39,147 nt of DNA from Chitinophagales bacterium (GCA_020628375.1 JAHDFD010000004.1:139204-178350), one strand, 5' to 3'. Positions 1 to 8,894 are shown, numbered from the stretch's first letter. The notes: generated by a model from the sequence alone, not told the origin. Made by a program: numbers and translations.

Positions 1-855
1 CCACTGCCTTCCAAGTAAGTTTCTTCTACTAAAATATCTTCACATGGTTCAACATCGGGTATGAATGTCAGATTTACAGTTACCGTATAAGCACAACCAT
101 TTTCATCTTCTAACTCTTCTACGCCACTTGGGTTATTCTCGTCATAAATAGTTCCTGATGGGGAAGTATAACTTTCTCCACTGCCGGCTAAATATGTTTC
201 CTCTACTGAAATATCTGTAACAGGATAAAAGTTAAGTTCTACAAATAGAGTGTATGTACAACCATTTGCATCTGTAATTTCTTCTGAACCTTCTTCAAAA
301 TATTCCATACCCGTTGATGAAATATAACTTTCCCCAACACACACAAATGGTATAATTAATTGATCTTCTATTTCAGCACACAGATCATCAAAGAAAAGAT
401 TAACTGTTACTGTATAAGTACAGCCATATTCGTCTTCCAATACTTCTTCACCACTTGGATTATTTTCGTCATAAACCGTTCCCGATGGGGAAGTATAACT
501 TTCGCCGCTACCTATATTATAAACCTCTTCAATATTAATATCTAAAGTTTCTTCGTAATAACCGATGCCCACTTCTACAGTATAATTACAACCATTTTCA
601 TCCACTAATTCTTCTGTAAATGATGAAGTATATTCTATACCGGATTCTGAAAGATAAGTATCTCCTACACATAAAATTGCATCAACTACTAAGGTTGGCG
701 TTTCTTCATAATAATCAATAATAACTGTAAGCATATATTCACAGTTTATTGCATTTAATACTAATTCTGAACCCGACTCTGTATAAGCCGTTCCACTATT
801 TTCAGATATATAGGTATCTCCTACGCAGATAGTCGCTTCTTCTGTTATATCTTCA
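1..855 (-). repeat. tandem protein modules of 50-57 residues in the secreted protein
   Basis: About five and a third modules are visible, in two alternating types. Type A starts CVG[DE][ST]Y; type B starts GSGESYTSPSGT and continues YDENNPSG. Two type B modules are nearly identical in DNA: 124-185 and 451-512, 327 bp apart. The window opens inside a third copy: positions 1-39 match 178-216 closely. The A-B pair is thus a unit of about 109 codons that was recently duplicated, and more copies probably lie outside the window. Confidence 0.8.
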
Positions 856-1826
856 ACACCTGAACAATCTGGTTCATCGGTCATTAATTCTAAACAATAA
901 TCACCTACTGAACCTCTTAAACCATCAACTAATAAAATATAGTTTTGTCCCGCTTCCGAATCGAAGGTTATTGAAGAAAGGAAGTTATTACTGGCAATAT
1001 CGTCGTTACAGGCGATAACCGGACCATCACAAGAGCCCTCATATAAAGCAAATTGTGAATCAGGAATGGTAAAGTCTGTACAATTTACCGCTGTTACGGT
1101 CATTTCTCCTCCTGTTCCAACAATTTCAAACCATAGCGAATTCTCTATAGAAGGTTCTCCCTGGAAAGTTACCCATTCATCACATGGTTCTCCTGTTGCG
1201 GTAGCACACGAATTATTATAAGGACCATTTAATTCTTCAGTACTTAATAAAGTGGCATTTTCACATAAATCATTTTCAGGAGCTGAATCCACACAACATG
1301 ATTCCGCATTTTCTCCCGGATTCAAAATTGTTATATATGGATATATTTCATCAGCATCGATACTAGTACAGTTTATATCTGGAATCAAAGCATTTGCAGT
1401 TGAATCAGGAATGATAACCGGTACAATTACGAAAGTTCCATATCCTAAATTGGACGTATTGGAAAAATCAGCTATTCCACTATTAAAAATAATGCCTTCT
1501 TCTCCAGAAAGCACAACTCCTAAAGAATTCGGATCGCCAAGATTAACCGTATTGGCAGGTTGATCGGTATAGAGTGCATAAACTAATGCCGGAGCTTCCA
1601 AACCAGTTGCCTCAACATCAACTCCATTCGATTCTAGTATAATCAGGTCGCTGTTCCCACAAACAATAAAAGGGCTTTCTGCTGTACCATCTCCACCTAA
1701 AGGAGCTTCGGGCGTAATTGAGAATGCTCCCGGATTATCGCAGTCTGCTAATTGAGCCTGCATTGCAAATGAAAGCAATATTGTTGCTATGAAAATACTT
1801 GAAAAGTGTAGAATTTTTTTGAACAT
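1..1826 (-). CDS. large secreted acidic repeat protein, 5' part (runs off the window)
   Basis: Reading leftwards from ATG at 1826 there is an uninterrupted frame of 608 codons to the window edge, so the C-terminus is missing. The N-terminus (MFKKILHFSS, then a hydrophobic stretch ending near AMQAQ) is a Sec signal peptide, so the protein is exported. Residues about 25-150 form an unassigned beta-rich region. Residues about 155-290 (motifs SLWFEIVG, YEGSCDGP, YILLVDG) look like the PPC-like or choice-of-anchor beta domains common in Bacteroidota surface proteins. From about residue 325 short acidic modules begin, marked by CVGDTY or GSGESY at the start and a Gly-Cys-x-Tyr-Thr-Val strand at the end. 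Glu and Asp are very frequent, suggesting calcium binding or an extended surface stalk (inference). A T9SS C-terminal signal would be expected beyond the edge but is not visible. Adhesin-like role is a guess. Confidence 0.85.
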   Translation of the reverse strand, partial: MFKKILHFSSIFIATILLSFAMQAQLADCDNPGAFSITPEAPLGGDGTAESPFIVCGNSDLIILESNGVDVEATGLEAPALVYALYTDQPANTVNLGDPNSLGVVLSGEEGIIFNSGIADFSNTSNLGYGTFVIVPVIIPDSTANALIPDINCTSIDADEIYPYITILNPGENAESCCVDSAPENDLCENATLLSTEELNGPYNNSCATATGEPCDEWVTFQGEPSIENSLWFEIVGTGGEMTVTAVNCTDFTIPDSQFALYEGSCDGPVIACNDDIASNNFLSSITFDSEAGQNYILLVDGLRGSVGDYCLELMTDEPDCSGVEDITEEATICVGDTYISENSGTAYTESGSELVLNAINCEYMLTVIIDYYEETPTLVVDAILCVGDTYLSESGIEYTSSFTEELVDENGCNYTVEVGIGYYEETLDINIEEVYNIGSGESYTSPSGTVYDENNPSGEEVLEDEYGCTYTVTVNLFFDDLCAEIEDQLIIPFVCVGESYISSTGMEYFEEGSEEITDANGCTYTLFVELNFYPVTDISVEETYLAGSGESYTSPSGTIYDENNPSGVEELEDENGCAYTVTVNLTFIPDVEPCEDILVEETYLEGS

Positions 1827-1864
1827 ATTTTCGGATATTTACTTTTTATCTTACTAACAAACTT

Positions 1865-1897
1865 CAAAAATAGGGCTTTGCGTATGAAAGAGCGCAA
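1865..1897 (-). promoter_or_regulatory. putative promoter of the secreted repeat protein
   Basis: On the minus strand 1872-1865 reads TATTTTTG, an exact match to the Bacteroidota -7 consensus TAnnTTTG. A TTG at 1897-1895 lies 22 nt upstream, inside the allowed -33 spacing. Transcription would start near 1858, giving a leader of about 32 nt. It lies back to back with the tatC promoter. Confidence 0.5.
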
Positions 1898-1914
1898 TTT
1901 AACCTTCTGAAAGC

Positions 1915-1922
1915 TAATTTTG
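1915..1922 (+). promoter_or_regulatory. putative -7 element of tatC, very close to the start codon
   Basis: TAATTTTG matches TAnnTTTG exactly and ends only 5 nt before the tatC ATG at 1928. If the transcript starts the usual 5-7 nt downstream, the mRNA has almost no leader. No clear -33 TTG was found at 17-23 nt. Confidence 0.45.
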
Positions 1923-1927
1923 CAGCA

Positions 1928-2785
1928 ATGTCAGAACAATTACCCGCAAAACTCGATCAGATCGATGTTATGGACGACACTAAAGAAATGTCTTTCGTCG
2001 ATCACTTAGAAGAACTGAGATGGCATATTATCAGAGCTTTGGCTGCAATTGTAATTATTGCCATACTCACCTTTGTTTTCAGTCGTTCTATTTTTGAAAA
2101 TATTCTGCTAGCTCCCTGCTCTGAAAACTTTCTTACTTATAAAGGTTTATGTACGCTTTCTAACTCATTGGGCTTAGGTGAAACCATGTGTATTACGCCG
2201 GCTAAATTTGAATTACAGAATTATAAAGTTACTGGTCAGTTCATTACTGATCTTAAAGTATCGATCATATTGGGTTTTATTCTTGCCTTTCCTTATGTAT
2301 TCTGGGAAATCTGGCGTTTTGTTCGACCGGGCTTATACAAAAATGAACGAGATGTAACAAGAGGTTTGGTTTTTTATACAAGCTTTTTATTTCTGACAGG
2401 TGTTTTGTTTGGATATTTTGTTTTAACCCCTTTCTCAGTAAATTTTTTCGCAAGTTATCAGGTTAGTGAAAAGGTTACGAATATTTTTGCACTTGACTCT
2501 TATATTTCTGTATTGAGTATGTTGGTTCTTGCTGCCGGAATAATGTTTCAGCTGCCAATGGTTGTGTATTTGCTTTCCAGAATTGGAATAGTTACACCTG
2601 AAGGAATGCGAAAATTCAGGAAACATAGCTTTGTTGCCATTTTAATTATAGCTGCTGTTATTACTCCTGCCGATGTTTTTACTCAAATATTGGTTTCTGT
2701 ACCTGTTTATTTTCTCTACGAACTCAGCATTTTAGTTTCTGCAAGAGTTCAACCTAAAAATACAAGCTTACAAAAGGAAGCCTGA
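1928..2785 (+). CDS. tatC: Sec-independent protein translocase subunit TatC
   Basis: TatC is the inner-membrane receptor of the twin-arginine pathway; it binds RR-signal peptides and recruits TatA to export folded proteins. The 285-residue product has the family signature MSFVDHLEELRWHIIRAL near residues 21-38 and several transmembrane helices, with the conserved FxYFVLTPF region in the middle. The loop between helices 1 and 2 is enlarged and contains three or more cysteines (APCSENFL, KGLCTLS, TMCITP, about residues 63-88); longer loops here are usual in Bacteroidota TatC. The length is slightly above the common 240-260. The start has a promoter element just before it. trhA follows after 3 nt, so they are probably cotranscribed. 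No tatA or tatB is in the window. Confidence 0.95.
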   Translation: MSEQLPAKLDQIDVMDDTKEMSFVDHLEELRWHIIRALAAIVIIAILTFVFSRSIFENILLAPCSENFLTYKGLCTLSNSLGLGETMCITPAKFELQNYKVTGQFITDLKVSIILGFILAFPYVFWEIWRFVRPGLYKNERDVTRGLVFYTSFLFLTGVLFGYFVLTPFSVNFFASYQVSEKVTNIFALDSYISVLSMLVLAAGIMFQLPMVVYLLSRIGIVTPEGMRKFRKHSFVAILIIAAVITPADVFTQILVSVPVYFLYELSILVSARVQPKNTSLQKEA

Positions 2786-2788
2786 TAA

Positions 2789-3457
2789 ATGAACTCAATT
2801 AAAGAAAAACCCAGATATACACCATTAGAAGAAAGATGGCATTGTATTACGCATGGCTTCGGTGCCTTAATGAGTTTGATAGGGATTTATTTTCTATTCC
2901 AAAGAGGAGTTAGCTTCAATGATTCATGGATATTGGCGGGTATGCTAGTATTTGGAATATCGCTGTCGCTTATGTTCCTTACTTCAACGGCTTACCATTG
3001 GGTTCAAGGAATAGAGCTGAAACGTCAGATGCGTTTGCTCGACCATACAGCTATTTATTTGCTTATTGCAGGTTCTTATACTCCTTTTGCCTTAGGTAAT
3101 TTACGAGATGGTCATGGTATTACCATTTTCTTTCTGATGTGGGTTGTTGTGTTTATAGGAATTATTTTCAAATTCAGTATGCGCCATCGTTTAAATAGTT
3201 TCAGAACTTTAGATGTTATACTTTACGCTACTATGGGAAGTGCTGCGATTTGGTTTTTACAGCCCATTATTGAAAGTATGCCTGCCAATGGTTTTTATTT
3301 TTTACTCGCCGGTGGTTTCTTTTATCTAAGCGGCACATTTTTCTATCTGAGGAAAACGCTTCCTTTTAATCATGTCATTTGGCATGTATTTGTTATGGCA
3401 GGTGCTTTTTGTCACTATTTTGCGGTGCTTTTTTATGCCAATGTTCCAATAGCTTAA
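2789..3457 (+). CDS. trhA: hemolysin III (PAQR) family membrane protein TrhA
   Basis: The 222-residue protein belongs to the HlyIII/PAQR family: seven transmembrane helices with an early ERWHCITHGFGAL motif, the STAYHW motif near residue 67, and a final HVIWHVFVMAGAFCHYFAV helix. The conserved His, Ser and Asp residues form the metal site known in PAQR proteins (STAYHW, LLDHTAIYLLIAGSYTPF, and the last HxxxH). Bacterial members are linked to membrane lipid homeostasis, and the name hemolysin is historical. It starts 3 nt after the tatC stop. Exact substrate is unknown. Confidence 0.9.
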   Translation: MNSIKEKPRYTPLEERWHCITHGFGALMSLIGIYFLFQRGVSFNDSWILAGMLVFGISLSLMFLTSTAYHWVQGIELKRQMRLLDHTAIYLLIAGSYTPFALGNLRDGHGITIFFLMWVVVFIGIIFKFSMRHRLNSFRTLDVILYATMGSAAIWFLQPIIESMPANGFYFLLAGGFFYLSGTFFYLRKTLPFNHVIWHVFVMAGAFCHYFAVLFYANVPIA

Positions 3458-3526
3458 GAGTATATTTAAATTTCTATTAACTGAAAAACAACTTTTAAAC
3501 TTGCTCTAATTTTATTGAAACTAGGA

Positions 3527-3616
3527 TTATTGGGTATCTAAATCACATTTACATGCCTTGTTAGCGTTCAATAATTCTTCTAAACAAGTAGAAAAAACAC
3601 TTTTCTTTACCTTCAT
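3527..3616 (-). CDS. candidate small Cys-containing protein (29 aa), uncertain
   Basis: In the 239-bp gap between trhA and rpmH the minus strand holds an ATG-started frame of 29 codons. It begins MKVKKSVFSTCLEELLN and carries a late CKC pair, three cysteines in all. It starts inside the palindromic region upstream of rpmH, and 3637-3630 on the minus strand reads TATTTTTC, one base off a -7 element. It resembles no family I recognise. Short chance frames are common in AT-rich gaps, so this is only a candidate. Confidence 0.22.
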   Translation of the reverse strand: MKVKKSVFSTCLEELLNANKACKCDLDTQ

Positions 3617-3649
3617 TTCTACAATTGTGGAAAAATAGTTCTATTTTTG
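3616..3649 (+). promoter_or_regulatory. rpmH promoter with two overlapping palindromes
   Basis: TATTTTTG at 3642-3649 is an exact TAnnTTTG element 47 nt before the rpmH start. It lies in a perfect arm-to-arm palindrome, 3631-3638 (AAAAATAG) with 3641-3648 (CTATTTTT). Just upstream, 3616-3633 is an 18-bp palindrome with one mismatched pair, centred on ACAATTGT, where the -33 region would be. No good TTG is found at 17-23 nt. The palindromes could bind a dimeric regulator. Confidence 0.45.
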
Positions 3650-3696
3650 CAAGCCGTTTTGACGGGTAGTACTGAAAAAGTTAAAAGAACAATAAG

Positions 3697-3852
3697 ATGA
3701 AACGTACATTCCAACCTTCTCGCCGCAAGCGTAAAAACAAGCACGGATTCCGTGAGCGTATGGCTTCTAAAAATGGTCGTAAATTATTAGCTCGTCGTAG
3801 AGCTAAAGGTCGTAAGAAATTAACAGTTTCTGACGAATTACGCTTGAAGTAA
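3697..3852 (+). CDS. rpmH: 50S ribosomal protein L34
   Basis: A 51-codon gene starting [19 protein letters not shown] and ending [10 protein letters not shown]. It matches L34, a very basic protein of the large ribosomal subunit, over its full length: the KRTFQPS start, the [20 protein letters not shown] core and the family's usual size of 44-52 residues. It lies 37 bp before rnpA, the order conserved across bacteria. Unlike many genomes, no dnaA/dnaN or yidC is adjacent, so this locus is not evidently the origin. Confidence 0.97.
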   Translation: MKRTFQPSRRKRKNKHGFRERMASKNGRKLLARRRAKGRKKLTVSDELRLK

Positions 3853-3856
3853 TCTT

Positions 3857-3888
3857 TGTTGGTGTCTGCTTTTTTAACCAACAGACAC
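3857..3888 (+). promoter_or_regulatory. two mutually exclusive hairpins in the rpmH-rnpA gap
   Basis: Two 7-bp perfect stems overlap: 3857-3863 with 3877-3883 (TGTTGGT/ACCAACA) and 3862-3868 with 3882-3888 (GTGTCTG/CAGACAC), each with a 13-nt loop. They cannot form together. The second ends one nt before the rnpA ATG at 3890 and would cover its ribosome entry region. Seen directly; a role in setting rnpA level is inference. Confidence 0.4.
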
Positions 3889-3889
3889 A

Positions 3890-4312
3890 ATGAATAAGAA
3901 AACGACAAAGTATTCCTTTTCAAAATCAGAGCGATTAAAGAAACGTTCTGTAATCAATCAATTATTCAAAAAAAGCAGGGCAGTAACGGCTTATCCGATA
4001 CGCGCCCTTTTTTTGTTGACCCCACTTGAACTTCCCGATCAGTTCCCAGTAAAAGCTGGTGTTTCAGCCAGTAAAAAACGTTTTGCGAAAGCTGTACAAC
4101 GCAACCACTTAAAACGCTTACTGCGCGAATGCTATCGTTTGCAGAAACATACACTTGCTGAATATGTTCCACCTAAAAATGAACTTTCAGTTATGTTCTT
4201 ATATATCGGGAAAGAGGAAAAACCTGATTTCCACCATCTGAGTAAAAGCATGAAAAAGTGTATGGAAAAAATAGGAAAGCAAATTCAGGATACTCACCCT
4301 GATACTGATTAA
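3890..4312 (+). CDS. rnpA: ribonuclease P protein component
   Basis: RnpA is the protein cofactor of RNase P, which matures tRNA 5' ends with the catalytic RNA. The 140-residue basic protein shows the family hallmarks: YSFSKSERLKKRSVINQLF at the start, a central beta strand VKAGVSASKKRFAKAV, and the signature helix RNHLKRLLRE at residues 71-80, which contacts the RNA. Length is at the upper end of the family (110-140) owing to a C-terminal extension. It follows rpmH by 37 bp. The RNase P RNA gene is not in the window. Confidence 0.96.
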   Translation: MNKKTTKYSFSKSERLKKRSVINQLFKKSRAVTAYPIRALFLLTPLELPDQFPVKAGVSASKKRFAKAVQRNHLKRLLRECYRLQKHTLAEYVPPKNELSVMFLYIGKEEKPDFHHLSKSMKKCMEKIGKQIQDTHPDTD

Positions 4313-4332
4313 CTTTCTGCTGAAATACTTTG

Positions 4333-4340
4333 TATCTTTG
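4333..4340 (+). promoter_or_regulatory. putative -7 element of glpK
   Basis: TATCTTTG matches TAnnTTTG exactly and sits 22 nt before the ATG at 4363. The expected transcription start, near 4347, is downstream of an in-frame GTG at 4342, which is why the start codon is placed at 4363. No clear -33 TTG. Confidence 0.5.
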
Positions 4341-4341
4341 A

Positions 4342-5856
<1,515 letters not shown>

Positions 5857-5871
5857 GTTTTTTAAACGTTT

Positions 5872-5893
5872 TTCTCTTTTGAGTAAAAGGGAA
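5872..5893. terminator. weak hairpin between glpK and the T9SS cargo gene
   Basis: A 9-bp stem with one G-T pair, 5872-5880 with 5885-5893, loop GAGT, lies between two converging genes. Neither strand has a proper T-tract right after it, so termination is doubtful. It is the only hairpin seen in this 54-bp gap. Confidence 0.25.
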
Positions 5894-5907
5894 CATGGCT
5901 TCGTGAG

Positions 5908-7458
5908 CTATTTTTTAATAAATTTTCCCGTTTGTAATATGCTATCATCCTTAATTAGCTCATAAACATAAATGCCTAAAATTAAATCACTTAATTCGAT
6001 TGGCTCTATAATGCTCTTTTGTTCAAGTATCAGTTTTCCTTCTAAATTATAAATATTAATGGATACGCCCGATTTATCTAATTGAGTCTTAAAGTTCAAA
6101 AAATCAAATGTAGGATTTGGATACACTAAAACATCAAAAACAGGGATATTTAGGGGTTTTAAATGACCATTATGGGTGTAAAGTTCAGGGGATAATTCGA
6201 CTTGATTGCCTTGAGCATCAAACTTAATATAATATGTATCTGATTCATAAAGTTCATTCTCTCCAGGCTTATAACGAGCAAGGAACATGATGGCACTTGA
6301 ATCGGGGAGAGCTACTATTTCGAGCGGAATATAATTTGCTTCGCCCCCTAAATATTTTGTAAAATTGACCTCTCCTTCACTATTTACATTATAAAAATTC
6401 AGGTATTCAACACATGATTCCGAAGATAAATAATAACCGCAAAAGTTATTATTTATACAGAAATAAATATTGTCTTCATTATGTAAATCAAAAGAATGAA
6501 GTCCGTTTATACCAGCAGTTAGATCTAAAGATGTTGTATCAATAAATACATATTCTAAACTTAAATCTTGATTTACACGTACCAAAGCATCACTAAAACC
6601 TAATGGTATAGGAAGACCAATATTAGTTAGCGTATCGTGCCTATAAATTCCTGCTGAATATATGTGGCTTTGATTATGTGGACGTACCATTTTAATACCT
6701 GTGGTTGTCAAGTGAGGAGGGTGCAACTTAAATAAAGTTGTATCTCGTGTAAAATCTTTACTATAAATTGCATATCCACCATCATCGTCAGAATGAATCA
6801 ATTTCTTATTAGGAAATTGCAAAGTCCATCCTGTACTTGTGGTTGCCAGCTTATTTATTACTCCTGTAATAGCATCAACTTCATAAAATTTATTATAATC
6901 AGAAACAATATAATTTTCACTAAATAAATCTTTCTTTATTGTAATAGCCCATCTAAAAGTATCATCAAAAATAATATCAGTATCTATATAAACTTTTCGT
7001 TTGATATTTAGATCATAGTCTGTAAATAAAAGATATTTACTTATCACATTTTCAGTTATATAGCCAACTAAGATCACAAATTCTTGACTTATATAATTTT
7101 CGATGGCATCTAAACCTACCTTCAAGGTATCAATAGTAGATTGAAAGACATAACTGTTTAAAGTATTCAAATTTGCATCTGTTTTAAGTAAAGTAGAAAG
7201 CGAATAACTTGTGTCTATATTCATAGCTTGTACACTATTAAATATATTCTTGTAATTAGCAAAATCACCAATTGGATTGGGAAAATGATTGTGTGCCTGT
7301 AATAATAATATCTTATCATACTCAACTAACGAAGCACTTAAACAAAATTCATCTGCATTAGTCGCATTATAACTTTGTAATTCTTGGGCAATACTAGGAT
7401 AACTTACAAAAAGCCATCCTAGTATTGATAATATTAGATTTCTATAATTAATCTTCAT
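5908..7458 (-). CDS. secreted protein with T9SS type A sorting domain
   Basis: The 516-residue product starts with a signal peptide (about residues 1-25, ending SIAQ) and ends with a T9SS type A sorting domain at about 443-516: VLVYPNPTFDFLNF, then INIYNLEGKLI, then GIYVYELI and the terminal TGKFIKK. It should cross the inner membrane by Sec, leave through the type IX system and be anchored or released at the surface. The body, residues 26-440, has repeated beta-strand pieces (YSLSTLLKTDANLNTLN, DNIYFCINNNF, PLEIVALPDSSAIMFLARY) that resemble the WD-like or propeller-like segments of T9SS cargo, but I assign no enzyme. Its ATG lies inside the end of the lipoprotein gene (11-bp overlap), so the two are translated together. 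No T9SS machinery genes are in the window. Confidence 0.88.
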   Translation of the reverse strand: MKINYRNLILSILGWLFVSYPSIAQELQSYNATNADEFCLSASLVEYDKILLLQAHNHFPNPIGDFANYKNIFNSVQAMNIDTSYSLSTLLKTDANLNTLNSYVFQSTIDTLKVGLDAIENYISQEFVILVGYITENVISKYLLFTDYDLNIKRKVYIDTDIIFDDTFRWAITIKKDLFSENYIVSDYNKFYEVDAITGVINKLATTSTGWTLQFPNKKLIHSDDDGGYAIYSKDFTRDTTLFKLHPPHLTTTGIKMVRPHNQSHIYSAGIYRHDTLTNIGLPIPLGFSDALVRVNQDLSLEYVFIDTTSLDLTAGINGLHSFDLHNEDNIYFCINNNFCGYYLSSESCVEYLNFYNVNSEGEVNFTKYLGGEANYIPLEIVALPDSSAIMFLARYKPGENELYESDTYYIKFDAQGNQVELSPELYTHNGHLKPLNIPVFDVLVYPNPTFDFLNFKTQLDKSGVSINIYNLEGKLILEQKSIIEPIELSDLILGIYVYELIKDDSILQTGKFIKK

Positions 7459-8518
7459 AATAATTTTGTTCTATACCTGTCATCAGGTTATTTATTATTA
7501 GCTTGTGTAATCCTTCTCCATTATCTGAAAGGTTTATCTTTTGCTTTATATAAGCATTGCTAAAATGGCTGGTGTTTAAAGTTATACCTGAATTCCCTAT
7601 ATCGTTATATATATTGTATGGTGATAATGGATCAATTGAGAAAAAGTTATCTTCACACATAATAGCTCTGATAGTCTCAAAAGTGGCATTCATAGCCTCA
7701 GTACTTATGGTCTGGTTTAATACTTGAGCACAGTAATAATAATCATATCCATCATGACTACCATTACCATCTGTATCTATAAAGGGTATTATATCACGAA
7801 CATTAGTAAAAAACACATCATAATCTGGATAATCTATTGTATTATGACCACATAAGTAATTTTGGTTCATTGTATATACCCAATCTACAATAGATTCATA
7901 TTGGTTACTTGGTCCGTAGTTATAATTCCAATAAGGTAATTCCATATTCTTATTTTCACATTGTGATGTTGATCTAAACCCATAATAGCAATTTGTTTCT
8001 TCGTCTTGATTTTCACCGAAAAGAACAGATACATGCAACAGAATTGAATTTTCATTAACGCTTTTTATAGCGTAGTCTGCTATCTGCGCTGATTTATCAT
8101 TTTCAATTTCATATTCAGTAACCTGGCTTTGTAAATAGTTAAATTGGTCAAATACATCTGTTTCCTTTACTATATATTCGCCATTTTCGGTAAATACTGG
8201 TAAATCTATATCCAATATTTTATGAGCATTGGTTGATAAATCAAGATTTACATTCATTAAATAATTAGATGCTCCTTCCATCATCCAAACTGCTTCGTTA
8301 AATTCAATGTCTTCAGAATTGTTTTTCATAGGATTTAATGAGCGAGATTTGGCTAAAAAATCAACAACTTTCTCTTTTACATTAATTCCAGAATCAGGAT
8401 AATACTCTTTGATCATTTCAAGAGCTTTTGTGTTGGTGTTAACTTCTTCAATTATTGGATTTTCTTTCGAACAAGAAACCAAAGTAATAATTAAAGCAAG
8501 TAAAAATAAATTTTTCAT
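7448..8518 (-). CDS. lipoprotein of unknown function
   Basis: The 356-residue product begins MKNLFLLALIITLVSCSKEN, a lipoprotein signal with the lipobox LVSC and Cys at about residue 16, so it is anchored in a membrane facing the periplasm or cell surface. The mature part is acidic and has paired cysteines (EETNCYYGF, TSQCENKN). A DTDGNGSHDGYD stretch near residue 250 is an EF-hand-like calcium loop of the kind found in secreted proteins. Domain family not recognised. It is the first gene of a two-gene unit with the T9SS cargo downstream, overlapping by 11 bp, which suggests a surface pair. Both lie between the 44-bp repeats. Confidence 0.85.
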   Translation of the reverse strand: MKNLFLLALIITLVSCSKENPIIEEVNTNTKALEMIKEYYPDSGINVKEKVVDFLAKSRSLNPMKNNSEDIEFNEAVWMMEGASNYLMNVNLDLSTNAHKILDIDLPVFTENGEYIVKETDVFDQFNYLQSQVTEYEIENDKSAQIADYAIKSVNENSILLHVSVLFGENQDEETNCYYGFRSTSQCENKNMELPYWNYNYGPSNQYESIVDWVYTMNQNYLCGHNTIDYPDYDVFFTNVRDIIPFIDTDGNGSHDGYDYYYCAQVLNQTISTEAMNATFETIRAIMCEDNFFSIDPLSPYNIYNDIGNSGITLNTSHFSNAYIKQKINLSDNGEGLHKLIINNLMTGIEQNYYED

Positions 8519-8551
8519 AATAAATGATTTTGGTTAAAAAACCAACCATTA

Positions 8552-8644
8552 TGATGCGGTGGCAAACAATTTACTAGTTATGTTATAGCATATAATTTGG
8601 TGATGCGATAATAAAACAATGTTGGTGATGCGGCAGCAAACATA
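8552..8644. repeat. three iteron-like direct repeats upstream of the lipoprotein gene
   Basis: Plus-strand copies: 8552-8570 (TGATGCGGTGGCAAACAAT), 8601-8620 (TGATGCGATAATAAAACAAT) and 8626-8644 (TGATGCGGCAGCAAACATA). Starts are 49 and 25 bp apart. The gene-free stretch 8519-8894 contains these, a promoter element, the second 44-bp repeat and a terminator; no further gene was seen there. Operator sites or recombination sites are both possible. An inverted repeat TTGGTT/AACCAA at 8530-8545 lies between them and the start codon. Confidence 0.6.
8637..8644 (-). promoter_or_regulatory. putative -7 element of the lipoprotein/T9SS cargo unit
   Basis: The minus strand 8644-8637 reads TATGTTTG, an exact TAnnTTTG match, lying inside the third iteron-like repeat. 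A TTG at 8662-8660 is 15 nt upstream, slightly short for a -33 box. The leader would be about 110 nt and would carry the two other repeat copies. Confidence 0.4.
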
Positions 8645-8750
8645 ATAAGTTAGACGAGACAATATTAAAATGATTTTTTGAATTATTAAAGTTCCGTATA
8701 AGTTTTTAACATTTCCTTTTAGATCATATAATTTATCAAACGACTTAAGA

Positions 8751-8794
8751 AAAAAGCCGTTGAACGTTGTAAAGATTGGGATTTGGACTGATTT
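8751..8794 (+). repeat. 44-bp direct repeat, copy 2 (detached glpK end)
   Basis: Identical to 5813-5856. Here it is not part of any reading frame of a gene: the 50 bp before it (8701-8750) have no likeness to glpK. It therefore carries the end of glpK without the gene and marks the right boundary of the cassette. Confidence 0.95.
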
Positions 8795-8812
8795 TTTTCT
8801 ATTTATAAAAAA

Positions 8813-8844
8813 ACACCTATTAGATTTTAAAGTCTAATAGGTGT
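8813..8844 (-). terminator. intrinsic terminator of the AAA+ ATPase gene
   Basis: A 12-bp perfect stem, 8813-8824 with 8833-8844 (core CACCTATTAGA/TCTAATAGGTG), is followed on the minus strand by seven T (8813-8807, partly in the stem). It lies 51 bp beyond the ATPase stop. The plus strand lacks a T-tract, so it acts mainly leftwards. Confidence 0.8.
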
Positions 8845-8894
8845 GAACAAAAAATATCAGAATATTATTTCGTTACCAAGTCAAGAACAAACAC

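Noticed and set aside
360..1563. Plus-strand open frames at 360-545 and 1252-1563
   Set aside because: They lie antisense inside the repeat protein, which has a clear signal peptide and repeated modules.
3458..3696. Chromosome origin next to rpmH
   Set aside because: No dnaA or dnaN nearby and no cluster of TTATCCACA boxes.
8552..8644. Iteron-like repeats as a plasmid replication origin
   Set aside because: No rep gene, and the surroundings are chromosomal housekeeping genes.
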